Part shown: piece after piece, positions 6,509 through 15,309 of the stretch
How the letters are laid out: each line of letters starts with the position of its first letter
Numbering within the stretch: position 1 is the first letter of the stretch
Source of the DNA: UBA8337 sp963932545
GTDB taxonomy: Bacteria; Pseudomonadota; Alphaproteobacteria; RS24
Direction of reading: 5' to 3'
Length of the DNA stretch: 64,000 nucleotides
NCBI GenBank assembly: GCA_963932545.1
Contig: CAWVRH010000002.1
Location: forward strand, 1-64,000
Notes under the pieces: generated by a model
Seen by the model: the letters and a program-made list of their open reading frames with translations, nothing else
Told to the model about the DNA's origin: nothing
Databases searched by the model: none
Position numbers and translations under genes: made by a program

Positions 6509-8958
6509 GCCAATTGCAAGATTTTCGCCGACGTATCGGGCCGTTTTTGCGCCAACTCTTGGCCGTTTTATGGCTGCGCGTTTCGGCGAGCCTCACCCTT
6601 TTGGCAGTGGTTTATATCGCAATTGCGCTTTTGGGCTTCGACGCTCAGGACGCGAGCCTAAATACCAGTAACAATCAAAGCCCCAATAATTGGCTCGGCA
6701 CATCTGGCGCCTTTCTGGCTGATTTGGTGATGCAAAGCGTTGGCCATGCCGCCTGGCTTATTTTGCTTCCTGTCGGCGCTCGGGCGGCGCGCCAAATTCG
6801 TGGCGCGGAGATTTCTTATCCTAATTGGCGCTTCCTTGCAGCCTGCGGGGCGCCCTTATTCATGGCGCTAACTTTTGCTTTGGTGGGGCGCGAGGCCTCC
6901 CCTTACGACCCCTTTCATGGCGGTGCGTTTGGCCAGCTGATGGGCGCTTGGGTGGAGATGCTTTTGGCAGCCATCCATTATTACCCAGGCCGAACGATGG
7001 AATTGGTTTTGGCCGGCGGGTTCGGTCTCACGGCTTGTTTTTTGGCTCTTTTCGCCAGTGGACTGATGCGCACTGTCGTGACATGGAGCTTGCTCGGCGC
7101 CCAAACAGGGCTGCGCCTAACCCGTATTTTGCTGCGCCCCAAACTCCAGCCAAACCAGATGTTTGCCAAGCTTGGCGGTTTGGGAACGCGTCTATCTAAA
7201 CCTTGGAAGGGGTTGCGCCAGCGGTTCTCGAAAGCCCCTCAAGGGGCACCTGCCCCGCAAGATTACGATGCTTTAACGGATGCTTTAACGGATGACGAAG
7301 AAGCCATCCCGAGCGCGGCACCTGCCTCTGGTTTTGCCACGCAGCCAGCAAGTGCTGTGGAAGACATATCGGCGGGCCCGAGCGTTGAAGTGACCGATAA
7401 AAGCCCCGCCCCCAAAAAAGGGCGTCGCGCGTCGCGCGAGCAGCAGCCGCGTCTGGTGTTTGAAAAAACCAGCAAGTATCAATTGCCACCTTTGCGCCTA
7501 TTAACCGAGCACAAGCCGCCGCGCCAAACCACCACGCTTAGCAAAGATGCGCTTGAGGCGAATGCCCGTATGTTGGAAACCGTGCTGCAAGATTTCGGCG
7601 TGCGCGGCACCATTGGTAAGGTTCGCCCGGGCCCTGTGGTGACGCTTTATGAATTGGAACCAGCGGCTGGCGTTCGGTCGTCGCGCGTGGTTGGTTTATC
7701 GGACGACATTGCTCGTTCGATGAGTGCGGTGTCGGCGCGTGTGGCGCCTGTGCCGGGCGCCAATGTAATCGGGATTGAATTGCCAAATCAAACGCGCGAG
7801 CTGGTGTCTTTGCGGGAGTTGCTATCGAGCAGCGATTTTGAAAACGGCAAAAGTAAATTAACCATGGCGTTGGGCAAAGATATCGGCGGCGCGCCAGTTA
7901 TGGCAGACCTTACCAAAATGCCTCACCTTTTGGTGGCGGGCACCACGGGCTCGGGCAAATCGGTTGGCATCAACACGATGATCTTGTCGATACTTTATAA
8001 AATGTCCCCCGCGGAGTGCCGGCTTATTCTGGTCGACCCCAAAATGCTCGAGCTGTCGGTCTATGATGGCATTCCGCATTTGCTAGCCCCTGTGGTGACG
8101 GAACCGAAGAAGGCTGTGGTTGCGCTCAAATGGGTCGTGCAGGAAATGGAAAACCGCTATCGCAAGATGGCTAAAATTGGCGTGCGCAATATCGAAGGGT
8201 TTAACGATAAAATGCGGGAAGCCGAAAAAACCGGCGAGCCTCTGTCGCGCCGTGTGCAAACTGGTTTTGACCCAGAGAGCGGCGAAGCGATGTTTGAAGA
8301 AGAGGTCATTGAAATCGAAGTATTGCCGTTCATTGTGGTGGTCATCGACGAGATGGCCGACTTGATGATGGTGGCCGGCAAAGATATTGAGGGCGCAGTG
8401 CAGCGTTTGGCGCAAATGGCGCGCGCGGCTGGTGTGCATCTAATTACCGCTACACAGCGCCCATCGGTCGATGTGATTACGGGCACCATTAAGGCCAATT
8501 TCCCAAGCCGTATCTCGTTCCAAGTTACCTCCAAAATTGACAGTCGCACCGTCCTCGGCGAGCAAGGCGGCGAGCAGCTTTTGGGGCAAGGCGATATGCT
8601 GTTCATGGGCGGCGGCGGCGGTCGGGTGCAGCGCGTGCACGGGCCTTTTGTGTCCGATGATGAAGTCGAACAAGTCGTCAGCTATCTGAAAAAACAGGGC
8701 CAGCCTTTATACCTCGAAGAAGTGACCAAAGAGCCTGAAGAAGAGACGGATATGGAAGTCAGCGTTAGCGAGAGCTTATATGATCAAGCGGTCGCCATTG
8801 TCACCCGCGATGGGCGCGCCTCCACATCTTACGTGCAGCGCCGCTTGCAAATTGGTTATAACCGAGCCGCGGGGTTGATCGAACAAATGGAAGAACAAGG
8901 GGTCATTAGTCCGCCCAACGGATCTGGCAAACGCGAAATTCTGGTGGATAAGCACTGA
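6505..8958 (+). CDS. ftsK: DNA translocase FtsK
   Basis: The protein has 817 residues. Four hydrophobic segments lie in the first 200 residues and anchor it at the septum. A low-complexity linker (about 235-330) leads to the RecA-type motor with Walker A GTTGSGKSV near 478-486 and a Walker B run ending in DEMADL. The C-terminal winged-helix gamma domain (about 750-817) recognises KOPS sites. It pumps chromosome ends through the closing septum. I chose ATG 6505, which overlaps the aminotransferase stop; a longer reading frame from 6280 runs inside that gene. A perfect 12-bp duplication (7267-7290) gives ALTDALTD in the linker. Confidence 0.96.
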   Translation: MSQLQDFRRRIGPFLRQLLAVLWLRVSASLTLLAVVYIAIALLGFDAQDASLNTSNNQSPNNWLGTSGAFLADLVMQSVGHAAWLILLPVGARAARQIRGAEISYPNWRFLAACGAPLFMALTFALVGREASPYDPFHGGAFGQLMGAWVEMLLAAIHYYPGRTMELVLAGGFGLTACFLALFASGLMRTVVTWSLLGAQTGLRLTRILLRPKLQPNQMFAKLGGLGTRLSKPWKGLRQRFSKAPQGAPAPQDYDALTDALTDDEEAIPSAAPASGFATQPASAVEDISAGPSVEVTDKSPAPKKGRRASREQQPRLVFEKTSKYQLPPLRLLTEHKPPRQTTTLSKDALEANARMLETVLQDFGVRGTIGKVRPGPVVTLYELEPAAGVRSSRVVGLSDDIARSMSAVSARVAPVPGANVIGIELPNQTRELVSLRELLSSSDFENGKSKLTMALGKDIGGAPVMADLTKMPHLLVAGTTGSGKSVGINTMILSILYKMSPAECRLILVDPKMLELSVYDGIPHLLAPVVTEPKKAVVALKWVVQEMENRYRKMAKIGVRNIEGFNDKMREAEKTGEPLSRRVQTGFDPESGEAMFEEEVIEIEVLPFIVVVIDEMADLMMVAGKDIEGAVQRLAQMARAAGVHLITATQRPSVDVITGTIKANFPSRISFQVTSKIDSRTVLGEQGGEQLLGQGDMLFMGGGGGRVQRVHGPFVSDDEVEQVVSYLKKQGQPLYLEEVTKEPEEETDMEVSVSESLYDQAVAIVTRDGRASTSYVQRRLQIGYNRAAGLIEQMEEQGVISPPNGSGKREILVDKH

Positions 8959-9605
8959 TGGCTTTTTTCTCTCCTTTACATAAAACCTTTTGGTTGGCCG
9001 TTGCTCTTTTTGGGCTGACGGGGGCTCCTGGTTTTGCACAAGAGTTGCAGACACAATTACAAAAACAGGCACTTGTGCCATTAAGCGAAATTAATCAGGC
9101 CCTTAAAAACATACCGCCACAAAGCGGGCGTTTTGTTCAAAGCCAGCCCAATGGCACAACCGCCAGCGGCACCTATCATATGCAATGGCCGGCGCGTTTG
9201 CGCTTTGCCTATCATGGCACGGGCGACAGCGGCTCCATTGTAACGGTCAAAGGTAAGTTTGTGGCCGTGCAAGAAAAACCGGGCGGCGAACCCAATTGGT
9301 TTCCGGTAAGCCTCACACCTTTGGCGGTTTTGCGCCAAGCCGCGCGCGATGGCATAAGCCAAGCTATGGTCACCAAGCGCAGCGATAGCGAAGGCGTGAT
9401 TGCCCTAACGCTGCACGACCCGACGGGTGATTTGCCCGGCGAGGTAACGCTATATTTTACGCGGCCCGATTTAACCCTTTACGCTTGGCGTTTGGTTGAT
9501 GTGCAAAACCTAGTGACGCAAGTTCGCTTAACGCAAATTGTGCCGACGGATAAATTAGACGAAGCGGTTTTCGCCATCGACTATGATGAGCCAGACGAGG
9601 AATAA
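8958..9605 (+). CDS. lolA: LolA-like outer-membrane lipoprotein carrier
   Basis: The protein has 215 residues. An N-terminal signal peptide (hydrophobic run ending GFAQ near 24) precedes a LolA-like beta sheet with QSGRFVQ, GTYHMQWPARLRFAY and the later block LYAWRLVDVQ. LolA carries lipoproteins across the periplasm from LolCDE to the outer membrane. The start ATG overlaps the ftsK stop (TGATG), and ftsK-lolA adjacency is common in Alphaproteobacteria. An unknown acidic gene and xthA continue the run. Confidence 0.9.
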   Translation: MAFFSPLHKTFWLAVALFGLTGAPGFAQELQTQLQKQALVPLSEINQALKNIPPQSGRFVQSQPNGTTASGTYHMQWPARLRFAYHGTGDSGSIVTVKGKFVAVQEKPGGEPNWFPVSLTPLAVLRQAARDGISQAMVTKRSDSEGVIALTLHDPTGDLPGEVTLYFTRPDLTLYAWRLVDVQNLVTQVRLTQIVPTDKLDEAVFAIDYDEPDEE

Positions 9606-9613
9606 GTATACCT

Positions 9614-10261
9614 ATGAGTGACACCGATGAGTGGCAGCCCGATGCCGAAAACCTTATGGCGCTGGAAAGTGAAATTCCGGTTCTTTCGGCCGTGCGCGAA
9701 TTTGCCGAACGCGCCGTGCGAGCCAATTGGTTCTCGGAATTGGGCGACCCGATAGACGAAAAAACCGCCTATTTGGCGCGCAGCTATCTCGACATGTTGG
9801 GCTTTCCTGACGCCGATGCAATTGGTGTGATGAGCTGGGATGACGCGTTGGACGCCTCCGCCAGTCTCGACCTCAACACCGAGGCGTGGGAAGTCGAAGA
9901 GCAATTGCGCGCCGGCCTGATGGAAGAGGCTTTGAAGGGCGTTAGCGAAGAAGGCTTGGGTGTCATGTTGGCGCATTTATCGGCTCAATTGGCGGAAGTT
10001 CTGCCCGAGTTAATCGATGAAGCCTTGATGATGGCCGATGAGTTGCCCGATACCATTCGCGATTTAGCGGTGGGTGCAGCGCAACAAGCGGCTCATGGCG
10101 GTGCTTTGGCCTTGGTGGCGGCGGCTGTGCAAGCATCGACTTTAGATGATATGGAAGCTGGCGAAGAAGCCCTCAACCACCCGCTTATGCTGCGTTACAG
10201 ACTGTTTGAGCTGGGTCGCTGGCCGCTGGCATTGACCGGCCGCACCCTCAATTTATTTTAA
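9614..10261 (+). CDS. acidic protein of unknown function
   Basis: I do not recognise this 215-residue protein. It is rich in Asp and Glu, predicted largely helical, with no signal peptide, clear membrane segment or cysteine pair. A middle part (about 75-165) of alternating Leu/Ala and Glu could form amphipathic helices. It begins 8 bp after lolA and ends 16 bp before xthA, so it is probably co-transcribed with them. The coding signs (codon pattern like its neighbours, tight spacing) are good, but no function can be supported. Confidence 0.75.
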   Translation: MSDTDEWQPDAENLMALESEIPVLSAVREFAERAVRANWFSELGDPIDEKTAYLARSYLDMLGFPDADAIGVMSWDDALDASASLDLNTEAWEVEEQLRAGLMEEALKGVSEEGLGVMLAHLSAQLAEVLPELIDEALMMADELPDTIRDLAVGAAQQAAHGGALALVAAAVQASTLDDMEAGEEALNHPLMLRYRLFELGRWPLALTGRTLNLF

Positions 10262-10277
10262 GCTAGGATTTAGAAAA

Positions 10278-11081
10278 ATGCGGATTGTCTCATGGAACAT
10301 TAATTCGGTGCGCTTGCGCGAACCCCTCGTGTTGGACTTGATGAAAAAATTAAAGCCGGATGTTATTTGCCTGCAAGAGACCAAATGCCCGAATGACAGC
10401 TTTCCCGAAAAAGCTTTCGCCAAAGCGGGGTTTCCCCATATCGCGAAAAACGGCATTAAGGGGTATCACGGCGTCGCCACGCTTTCGCGGCGCCCTTTCG
10501 TCGAGCAGAGCTATATTAATTATTGTGGCAAAGAAGATGGCCGCCATATGCACACGAGCGTGGAGCATAAGGGGCGTCCCATCGCCATACATAATTTTTA
10601 TGTGCCCGCAGGCGGCGATGAACCCGACCGAGAGATAAACGAAAAATTTGGTCACAAGCAGGACTTTTTGGCCGAGATGACGAAAAACTTCAAACGCCAA
10701 TCCAAACAAAAAAACGCGCCCGCCTCCGTTTTATTGGGGGACTTAAACATTGCCCCAGGCGAGCATGATGTGTGGTCGTCGAAGAAATTGCAAAAAGTCG
10801 TGAGCCATACCCCGATTGAAATTGAGACTTTGGCGAAGCTGCAAAACACACTGGATTGGGAAGATGTCTCGCGACGCTTTGTGCCAGCAGAAGAAAAATT
10901 ATATAGCTGGTGGAGCTATCGTGCCAAGGATTGGGACGCCGCTGACAAGGGTCGCCGGCTTGACCATATTTGGGTAACGCCCGATCTATCTGACGCGGTC
11001 GAAAACTACGGCGTCTTGCGCGAAGCCCGTGGCTGGGAACGCCCCTCCGATCACGCGCCGGTCTATATCGATATTGCCTAG
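10278..11081 (+). CDS. xthA: exodeoxyribonuclease III
   Basis: The 267-residue protein matches the ExoIII/APE1 family along its length. It begins IVSWNINSVRLR, has the metal-binding CLQETK (about residue 34), a central LLGDLNIAP, and ends with GRRLDHIWV and the catalytic SDHAPVYI. It cuts DNA at abasic sites and degrades one strand of duplex DNA in base excision repair. It ends the ftsK-lolA-unknown-xthA direction run; the next gene starts 77 bp on. Confidence 0.95.
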   Translation: MRIVSWNINSVRLREPLVLDLMKKLKPDVICLQETKCPNDSFPEKAFAKAGFPHIAKNGIKGYHGVATLSRRPFVEQSYINYCGKEDGRHMHTSVEHKGRPIAIHNFYVPAGGDEPDREINEKFGHKQDFLAEMTKNFKRQSKQKNAPASVLLGDLNIAPGEHDVWSSKKLQKVVSHTPIEIETLAKLQNTLDWEDVSRRFVPAEEKLYSWWSYRAKDWDAADKGRRLDHIWVTPDLSDAVENYGVLREARGWERPSDHAPVYIDIA

Positions 11082-11158
11082 CTGTTTGTTGGTTGCTTTA
11101 CCGCTGGTTTTTAGACAAGATTGAAAGAAAACAGGCCCTAGACAAAGGAGAGGCAGCC

Positions 11159-12319
11159 ATGAATGCGAGAGCCGACAAACAAATAGAGTTTAAAAAAGAC
11201 AAAAAATTTGCCGCTATTTGCGCCGCCGCACAAACCAGTGCGGAGGCTACGGAAGCCGCGCGCGCTTTAGCGCCAGAGCTGGCCCGCCAATTGGCCGACG
11301 CGGGCATGTTTTCTATGTTCGTGCCCGCCGCCATTGGTGGCGCTCAATTGACACCCTTGGAAGGCAACGCGCGCCTGCAAGTTTTGGCGATGCATGATGC
11401 CGCCAGTGCTTGGGTGAGCATGATTGGTGCCACCGCTGCGCTGGGTTCCGCTTTCATAGACCGAGAAACCAGCGAGACGATGTTTGCCGCTCCCAGCCGC
11501 ATTACTTGCGGAATTTTCGCCCCCAATGGTCGCGCCCTGCAAGATGGCGATGACTATATTGTGTCAGGGCGCTGGGCTTGGGCATCGGGTTCGGCCAATG
11601 CAGATTACATTGGGCTTGGCTGTCTGGCGCAAAGTCCGGGGGATGAAAAACCTAGCGTGCGGCTTTTGATGATACCGCGCGAGGACGTTATTTTTCACGA
11701 CACATGGCACACGATGGGCCTATGCGGAACCAGCTCGGGCGATGTAGAAGTCGACCAAGTGCGGGTGCCGGTGGCGCATAGTTATTCTACCGCCACGGAT
11801 ACGCCATGGACGGATGACCCGCTTTACACAATGCCTTATTTTGGATTTTTGGCGACCGGCGTTGGTGCTGTTGCTTTGGGCAACGCCCGCGCCGCGCTGG
11901 ATGATTTTCTTCACTTGGCGATGGCAAAAACCCCGATGGGCAATAAACGCACTTTGGCCGAGCGCAGCGGCGTGCAAGCGGCGGTGGCCGAGGCTGAAGC
12001 TTTATGGCGTAGCGCCGATGCGTTTTACTGGCAAACCTTGCGGGAAGTTTGGCAGGCGGTGCAAGGCGGCGAGGCGGCAAGCCCTGAACAACGCGCAGAC
12101 TTGCGGCTAATATCGACCCATGCGGTGCGCACTTGTGTGCAAGTGGTGCGCCAAGTGCATGATTTAGCGGGCGGCACTTCCGTATATAAAACCAGCGCCA
12201 TTCAACGACGCTTGCGCGATAGTGAAACCATGACCCAACATATGATTGCCAATGCGGCGACTTATGAGATGATCGGGCGGGTAACGCTCGGCGGATATAC
12301 CAAAGCCATGCAGCTTTAA
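11159..12319 (+). CDS. acyl-CoA dehydrogenase-like flavoprotein (type 2 C-terminal domain)
   Basis: The 386-residue protein has the acyl-CoA dehydrogenase fold but resembles the HpaB/DszC-like group, with an N-terminal helical part (LARQLADAGMFSMFVPAAIGG), a middle beta domain (SGRWAWASG) and a C-terminal helical part with VYKTSAIQRRLRD. Members are flavin-dependent monooxygenases or atypical dehydrogenases. No canonical catalytic Glu motif is present. ATG 11159 has a good SD (AAAGGAG); an earlier in-frame start at 11093 would lack one. A true acyl-CoA dehydrogenase follows 94 bp downstream. The substrate is unknown. Confidence 0.82.
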   Translation: MNARADKQIEFKKDKKFAAICAAAQTSAEATEAARALAPELARQLADAGMFSMFVPAAIGGAQLTPLEGNARLQVLAMHDAASAWVSMIGATAALGSAFIDRETSETMFAAPSRITCGIFAPNGRALQDGDDYIVSGRWAWASGSANADYIGLGCLAQSPGDEKPSVRLLMIPREDVIFHDTWHTMGLCGTSSGDVEVDQVRVPVAHSYSTATDTPWTDDPLYTMPYFGFLATGVGAVALGNARAALDDFLHLAMAKTPMGNKRTLAERSGVQAAVAEAEALWRSADAFYWQTLREVWQAVQGGEAASPEQRADLRLISTHAVRTCVQVVRQVHDLAGGTSVYKTSAIQRRLRDSETMTQHMIANAATYEMIGRVTLGGYTKAMQL

Positions 12320-12413
12320 CGGCTTGTTGTCGCAGCAAATGTCGCAGGTATCGGCCTTGCGCGACGCGGCCCGTTATGGCTAACATTGCTCCGAATATGA
12401 ATGGGAGCTATTT

Positions 12414-13568
12414 ATGCTTGGAAATTACACATCCCCCTGGATGACAGAAGACCTCACCATCTTTAAAGATGCGGCGAGTAAATTCATGACCAATGAGTTC
12501 GTGCCCTTGACCGACAAATGGAGCAAACAAGGTATCGTTGATCGCGAGGCTTGGACGAAAGCTGGAGAGGCGGGGCTTTTGTGTACGTCCATTCCAGAGG
12601 AATACGGCGGCGGCGGCGGCGATTATCGCCATGAAGCCATTCTCACTGAAGTGCAAACGCGCCTCGGCGTGGGGGGCTGGGGTCAGTCGGTTCACTCGCT
12701 TATCTGCTCGCATTATTTCTTGGCCTATGGCACGCAAGAGCAGAAGAAAAAATATCTGCCTAAAATGGCATCGGGCGAAATGGTCTGCGCCATCGCCATG
12801 ACCGAACCCGGTACGGGCTCGGATTTGCAGTCGGTGAAAACCACGGCAGTAAAAGACGGCAATCAATATTTGATCAATGGATCGAAGACCTTCATCTCCA
12901 ATGGCCAAACTTGCGACATGGTATTGGTGGTCGCCAAAACCGATACATCGCAAGGCGCCAAAGGCATCTCGCTGGTGATTGTGGAGACCGGCGATGACAC
13001 GCAAGGATTTGCGCGGGGTCGCAACCTCGATAAAATGGGCCAACATGCGGCCGATACATCTGAGTTGTTTTTCGATGACGTAAAAGTGCCCGCCGACAAT
13101 ATTTTGGGTGGCGAAGAAGGCCAAGGCTTTTTCCAACTGATGCAGCAATTGCCAGCCGAGCGCTTGGTTATTGCCAATCAGGCCGTGGCCTCGATGGAAC
13201 GTGCGATTGAGCTGACTGTGGAATATACGCGCGATCGTAAAACCTTTGGTAATTCGATTTTTGATTATCAGAACACGCAATATAAATTGGCCGAATGCAA
13301 AGCCACTTGGATGGCGGCCCGCGCTATGGTTGACCAGCTATTAAGCCAACTGCTAGAGGGCAAGCTCGACGCCAACAGCGCGGCGGCGGCAAAGTTTTGG
13401 TGTACCGAACGCGAAAACGAAGTCATCGATGATTGCCTGCAGTTCTTCGGCGGTTATGGCTATATGGACGAATATCCGATTAGTCGCATGTATACGGATG
13501 CTCGCGTACAGCGCATTTATGGCGGTTCGAACGAGATTATGCGTATGCTGGTCGCCCGCGCTCTATAA
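12414..13568 (+). CDS. acyl-CoA dehydrogenase (LCAD/IVD-like)
   Basis: The protein has 384 residues with all three ACAD domains: the signature CAIAMTEPGTGSDL (about 128), RKTFGNSIFDYQNTQYKLAE (about 277) and a C-terminal FGGYGYMDEYPISRMY. Where medium-chain enzymes have the catalytic YEGT, this has IYGGSNE, as in long-chain and isovaleryl-CoA dehydrogenases, which take the base from an inner helix; E in AIELTVEYTRDR is the candidate here. It oxidises an acyl-CoA to the 2-enoyl-CoA using FAD. A terminator follows 27 bp after the stop. Confidence 0.92.
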   Translation: MLGNYTSPWMTEDLTIFKDAASKFMTNEFVPLTDKWSKQGIVDREAWTKAGEAGLLCTSIPEEYGGGGGDYRHEAILTEVQTRLGVGGWGQSVHSLICSHYFLAYGTQEQKKKYLPKMASGEMVCAIAMTEPGTGSDLQSVKTTAVKDGNQYLINGSKTFISNGQTCDMVLVVAKTDTSQGAKGISLVIVETGDDTQGFARGRNLDKMGQHAADTSELFFDDVKVPADNILGGEEGQGFFQLMQQLPAERLVIANQAVASMERAIELTVEYTRDRKTFGNSIFDYQNTQYKLAECKATWMAARAMVDQLLSQLLEGKLDANSAAAAKFWCTERENEVIDDCLQFFGGYGYMDEYPISRMYTDARVQRIYGGSNEIMRMLVARAL

Positions 13569-13595
13569 GCCTGCCGAGGTAAAAATTATGAAAAC

Positions 13596-13625
13596 GCCGT
13601 CAGTTTTGACTGGCGGCATTTTTTC
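13596..13625 (+). terminator. rho-independent terminator after the acyl-CoA dehydrogenase
   Basis: GCCGTCAG (13596-13603) and CTGGCGGC (13610-13617) form an 8-bp stem with one G-T pair and a 6-nt loop, followed by ATTTTTTCTTT. Only 35 bp separate it from the next start codon. Confidence 0.8.
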
Positions 13626-13659
13626 TTTGCGTTACTCTTTTCTCCAAAAGGAGAGCCTT

Positions 13660-14436
13660 ATGTTCATGACCGACGCCTCAAAAAATATCCGCTTGCCGCA
13701 AGTCGCCAGTCTTGCTGCCCTGATGGTCGCGGGCCTCTTGCTGCCAGATATGAGTTGGGCACAAGATGTGAGCACTCCTGTTGCGCAAACGCCCGTCGAG
13801 GGTCCAAGTTTTTTCGGTCTTTTATTTTCCAAAGGCGGCCTCGTTACGTGGATTATCGCGCTTTTATCTGCCGTCGGGTTGCCTGTGGCCGGGGTTAAGA
13901 TTTACCAATTTTACCAAATGGATATTTATCGCCCGCAGCAATTGGAAGCGGCTTTGGCAGATTATCGTGCTGGCAAAATCGATGGCCTTGCCAAACGCCT
14001 AGATAAATATGCGCATCCGGCTGCCCCGCTTATTGGCTATGCCCTCACGCAGGCTCATGGCCGCACGATGAGTGCCAGTATTTTGCGCGAGGAATTGGCG
14101 CGTCGGGCACAATATTTAGTCCGTCATTTAAGCAAAAACATTTGGGTTCTCGAGCTTATCGCCGCCTCCGCGCCGCTGTTCGGCTTGCTGGGCACGGTAT
14201 TGGGTATGATTGTGGCTTTCCAAGGCGTCGGCCAAGGCTCCAGCGGAGCCGATACGGCGCTTCTGGCTTCGGGCATTTGGGAGGCGCTTTTGACCACAGC
14301 CTTTGGGCTCGGCGTTGCTTTGCCGTTTTCCATTCTGGCGGCTGTCTTTAACAATGCCGTAGATGATGTTCGCGATACGGTGGAAGATGCGCTGACCGAA
14401 ATATTGGTCCGCAGCGATTCCAAAGCCAAGGCTTAG
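13660..14436 (+). CDS. MotA/TolQ/ExbB-family proton channel protein
   Basis: The 258-residue protein has an exported or membrane-inserted N terminus (hydrophobic run to about 33, ending WAQ), one helix near 55-75, then the paired TolQ/ExbB helices with APLFGLLGTVLGMI (about 167-180) and WEALLTTAFGLGVALPF (about 207-223). The Thr residues in these two helices line the ion path in ExbB and TolQ. It would form the pentameric channel around the two ExbD proteins coded next. I chose ATG 13660, which has AAAGGAGAG 6 bp upstream. It opens a five-gene unit ending at 18793. Confidence 0.9.
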   Translation: MFMTDASKNIRLPQVASLAALMVAGLLLPDMSWAQDVSTPVAQTPVEGPSFFGLLFSKGGLVTWIIALLSAVGLPVAGVKIYQFYQMDIYRPQQLEAALADYRAGKIDGLAKRLDKYAHPAAPLIGYALTQAHGRTMSASILREELARRAQYLVRHLSKNIWVLELIAASAPLFGLLGTVLGMIVAFQGVGQGSSGADTALLASGIWEALLTTAFGLGVALPFSILAAVFNNAVDDVRDTVEDALTEILVRSDSKAKA

Positions 14437-14450
14437 GCTGCGCCTCCCTC

Positions 14451-14882
14451 ATGTCGCAAGCCCTTCAAATCACCCGCGCTAGGCGCAAGAATCCGATGAT
14501 GGGGCTTACGCCTCTCATCGATATGATTTTTTTGTTGCTGCTATTTTTCCTGCTGGGGTCTGATTTTGTGAGCTATGGCCAGAGCCGACTGGCCCCGCCA
14601 CGTGGCACAGGCGGCAGCGAAAGCGCTAGCCAGCCGGCGATTGTGACCTTGAGTGCGCAAGGTGAGCTGCAATGGAATGGCGCACCTGTTGGGGCCGAAA
14701 AATTGGCCCGTGATGTCGCCACTTTAGTGGCGCGACACGAAGACCAACTTATCGTGTTGATGCCAGCTGGCACGGCCGAAGTTCAAAAAGTATCCGACAC
14801 GCTCGACCTCTTGGTCGCGGCGGGGGCCGCCTCTATAACCTTAGAGCGCGACGTGTTTGATATTGATTTGGCCGATTTCTAG
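14451..14882 (+). CDS. ExbD/TolR-family protein 1, with proton-carrying Asp
   Basis: The 143-residue protein has a short cytoplasmic start, a single membrane helix containing LTPLIDMIFLLLLFF with the conserved Asp at D24, and a periplasmic domain. In ExbD/TolR/MotB this Asp is protonated in the channel and drives motion. It starts 14 bp after the channel gene, and a second ExbD follows. The overlap between reading frames near 14857-14882 is resolved by starting the next gene at 14896. Confidence 0.92.
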   Translation: MSQALQITRARRKNPMMGLTPLIDMIFLLLLFFLLGSDFVSYGQSRLAPPRGTGGSESASQPAIVTLSAQGELQWNGAPVGAEKLARDVATLVARHEDQLIVLMPAGTAEVQKVSDTLDLLVAAGAASITLERDVFDIDLADF

Positions 14883-14895
14883 GGCGGGGGATTGG

Positions 14896-15309
14896 ATGAA
14901 AATTAAAACCCAACGCCGTGAAATTAAATCAATTGATTTGCTCCCGCTGATCAATGTTGTGTTTCTGCTCATCCTATTTGTTCTGATCGCGGGTCGCCCG
15001 ACGACCAATCATCCGCAGCAAATCGAGGTGGCTACCTCGACCCAAGATAGCGCCTATACGGGGGCGGCGTTTGGGGTCTGGCTCAAGCAAGATGATAAGT
15101 TTTATTTGTCCGAGGGCGAAAACGTGACTTTGGGCGAGATAGCCGATTTTGTGAAATCGGCAGGCATCGTCGAACAAGGGTTGCCGGTCGAGCTGATTGC
15201 AGACCGCCGCGCCCATGCCAAACCGCTTCTGGCCTTTCGCGCCGCTATGGCTAAGGCGGGGGTCGGGGAAATTCGCTTAAAAACCCAATATGACGGGGCG
15301 TCAAAATGA
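14896..15309 (+). CDS. ExbD/TolR-family protein 2, key Asp replaced by Asn
   Basis: The 137-residue protein has the ExbD layout: basic start, a helix with LLPLINVVFLLILFVL, then a periplasmic domain. At the place of the conserved Asp it has Asn (N20, codon AAT), so it should not carry protons itself. With ExbD protein 1 it may form a heterodimer with a single active Asp. SD GGGGG precedes ATG 14896. Its stop overlaps the start of the VWA gene (ATGA), which implies coupled translation. Confidence 0.9.
   Translation: MKIKTQRREIKSIDLLPLINVVFLLILFVLIAGRPTTNHPQQIEVATSTQDSAYTGAAFGVWLKQDDKFYLSEGENVTLGEIADFVKSAGIVEQGLPVELIADRRAHAKPLLAFRAAMAKAGVGEIRLKTQYDGASK

Noticed and set aside
12408..13280. 290-codon open frame on the minus strand
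   Set aside because: It lies fully inside the well-supported acyl-CoA dehydrogenase gene, and its translation is His/Arg-rich with no family look.
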